Below are positions 63,054 to 64,000 of a stretch of DNA of 64,000 nt, piece by piece (positions within the stretch are counted from its first letter, which is position 1; every line of letters starts with the position of its first letter). Source of the DNA: an uncultured Prochlorococcus sp. (GTDB taxonomy: Bacteria > Cyanobacteriota > Cyanobacteriia > PCC-6307 > Cyanobiaceae). The notes below the pieces were generated by a model. The model was given only the letters and a program-made list of their open reading frames with translations. It searched no databases and was not told the DNA's origin. The translations under genes were made by a program, and so were the position numbers. Where the stretch lies: the NCBI GenBank assembly GCA_902539115.1, contig CACBHP010000005.1, positions 1 through 64,000 of the forward strand, read 5' to 3'.

Positions 63054-64000
63054 TTATCTATCAACAGATCCCATAATTACATCTATTGAGCCAAGGATTG
63101 CCATAATATCGGCGATTTTGGCACCTTTAAGAATATGAGGCAATATTTGCAGATTATTTAAATCAGCTGCTCTGATTTTAAATCTCCATGGGGTAACTTC
63201 ATTATTTCCTTGAATAAATACACCTATCTCACCTTTACCTGACTCTAATCTTGTATACAATTCTCCGTTAGGAATTTTAAAAGTTGGAGCAACCTTCTTC
63301 GCTACATATTGATAGTCAATACCAAATATTTCACTTTTCTTATCTTCAGTCGCCATTCTTTGAGCTTCTAAATTTTCTGTTGGACCTCCTGGGATCATTT
63401 TGCAGGCTTGGCGAATGATGTTCAGTGATTGTCTCATCTCCTCAACTCTTACTCGATATCTCGCATAACAATCACCTTCTTTTTCTGAAGCAATCTTCCA
63501 ATCAAAATCGTCATAACATTCATAATTATCGACTTTCCTTAAATCCCAGGAAACTCCAGAAGCTCTAAGCATTGGCCCAGATAAAGACCAATTAATTGCC
63601 TGATCTCTTTGTATTGTTCCAAGACCTTCGATTCTTTTTCTAAAAATTGGATTATTTGTTATTAATTTTTCATATTCGTCTATCTTAGGACCAAACCAAT
63701 CGCAAAAATCTATACATTTATCTAACCATCCATATGGAAGGTCACATGCGACACCGCCTATCCTAAAGAAATTATTATTTATTAGCCTTTGTCCAGTAGC
63801 AGCTTCCCAGAGGTCATAAATCATTTCTCTTTCTCTAAAAATATAGAAAAATGGAGTTTGAGCTCCTACGTCTGCTAAAAAGGGACCAAGCCACAGAAGA
63901 TGATTAGCAATACGATTAAGTTCGAGCATAAGAACTCTGATGTAACTAGCTCTTTTAGGGACTGGAATATTAGCTAATCTTTCAGGAGCATTTACTACAA
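63054..64000 (-). CDS. ndhH: NAD(P)H-quinone oxidoreductase subunit H, N-terminus beyond the right edge
   Basis: Frame stays open past the listed ATG to the window end ([58 protein letters not shown]...). Confidence 0.96.
   Translation of the reverse strand, partial: VVNAPERLANIPVPKRASYIRVLMLELNRIANHLLWLGPFLADVGAQTPFFYIFREREMIYDLWEAATGQRLINNNFFRIGGVACDLPYGWLDKCIDFCDWFGPKIDEYEKLITNNPIFRKRIEGLGTIQRDQAINWSLSGPMLRASGVSWDLRKVDNYECYDDFDWKIASEKEGDCYARYRVRVEEMRQSLNIIRQACKMIPGGPTENLEAQRMATEDKKSEIFGIDYQYVAKKVAPTFKIPNGELYTRLESGKGEIGVFIQGNNEVTPWRFKIRAADLNNLQILPHILKGAKIADIMAILGSIDVIMGSVDR

Overview
This window is a dense, low-GC, tRNA-poor stretch of picocyanobacterial core chromosome. Gene content and order (psbA, psbO, CP12, crtR, bicA/sbtA/sbtB-like genes, the phylloquinone men genes, ndhH) point to a high-light-type Prochlorococcus. 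I find no phage, transposon, CRISPR array or obvious genomic island. Nearly all ORFs map to recognisable housekeeping, photosynthesis or cofactor genes, and I see no convincing undescribed multi-gene system. The best second-look items are: (i) three neighbouring reading-frame anomalies at 0.7-3.9 kb: crtR without a canonical start codon, mpg with an in-frame TGA after its only plausible ATG, and pyrB split by a frameshift in an A8 run; (ii) a prfB programmed +1 frameshift that the ORF track misses; (iii) a thioredoxin-reductase-like flavoprotein lacking NADPH-binding motifs (DDOR-like); (iv) a bicA/sbtA/sbtB-like operon with a short SbtB and a perfect inverted repeat in its promoter region; (v) perfect inverted repeats upstream of clpB-like, cp12, psbA and a ubiB-type operon; (vi) a T7-promoter-like 23-mer in the psbA leader; (vii) a 42-aa ORF next to psbA. 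All calls come from reading the sequence; no database search was run.
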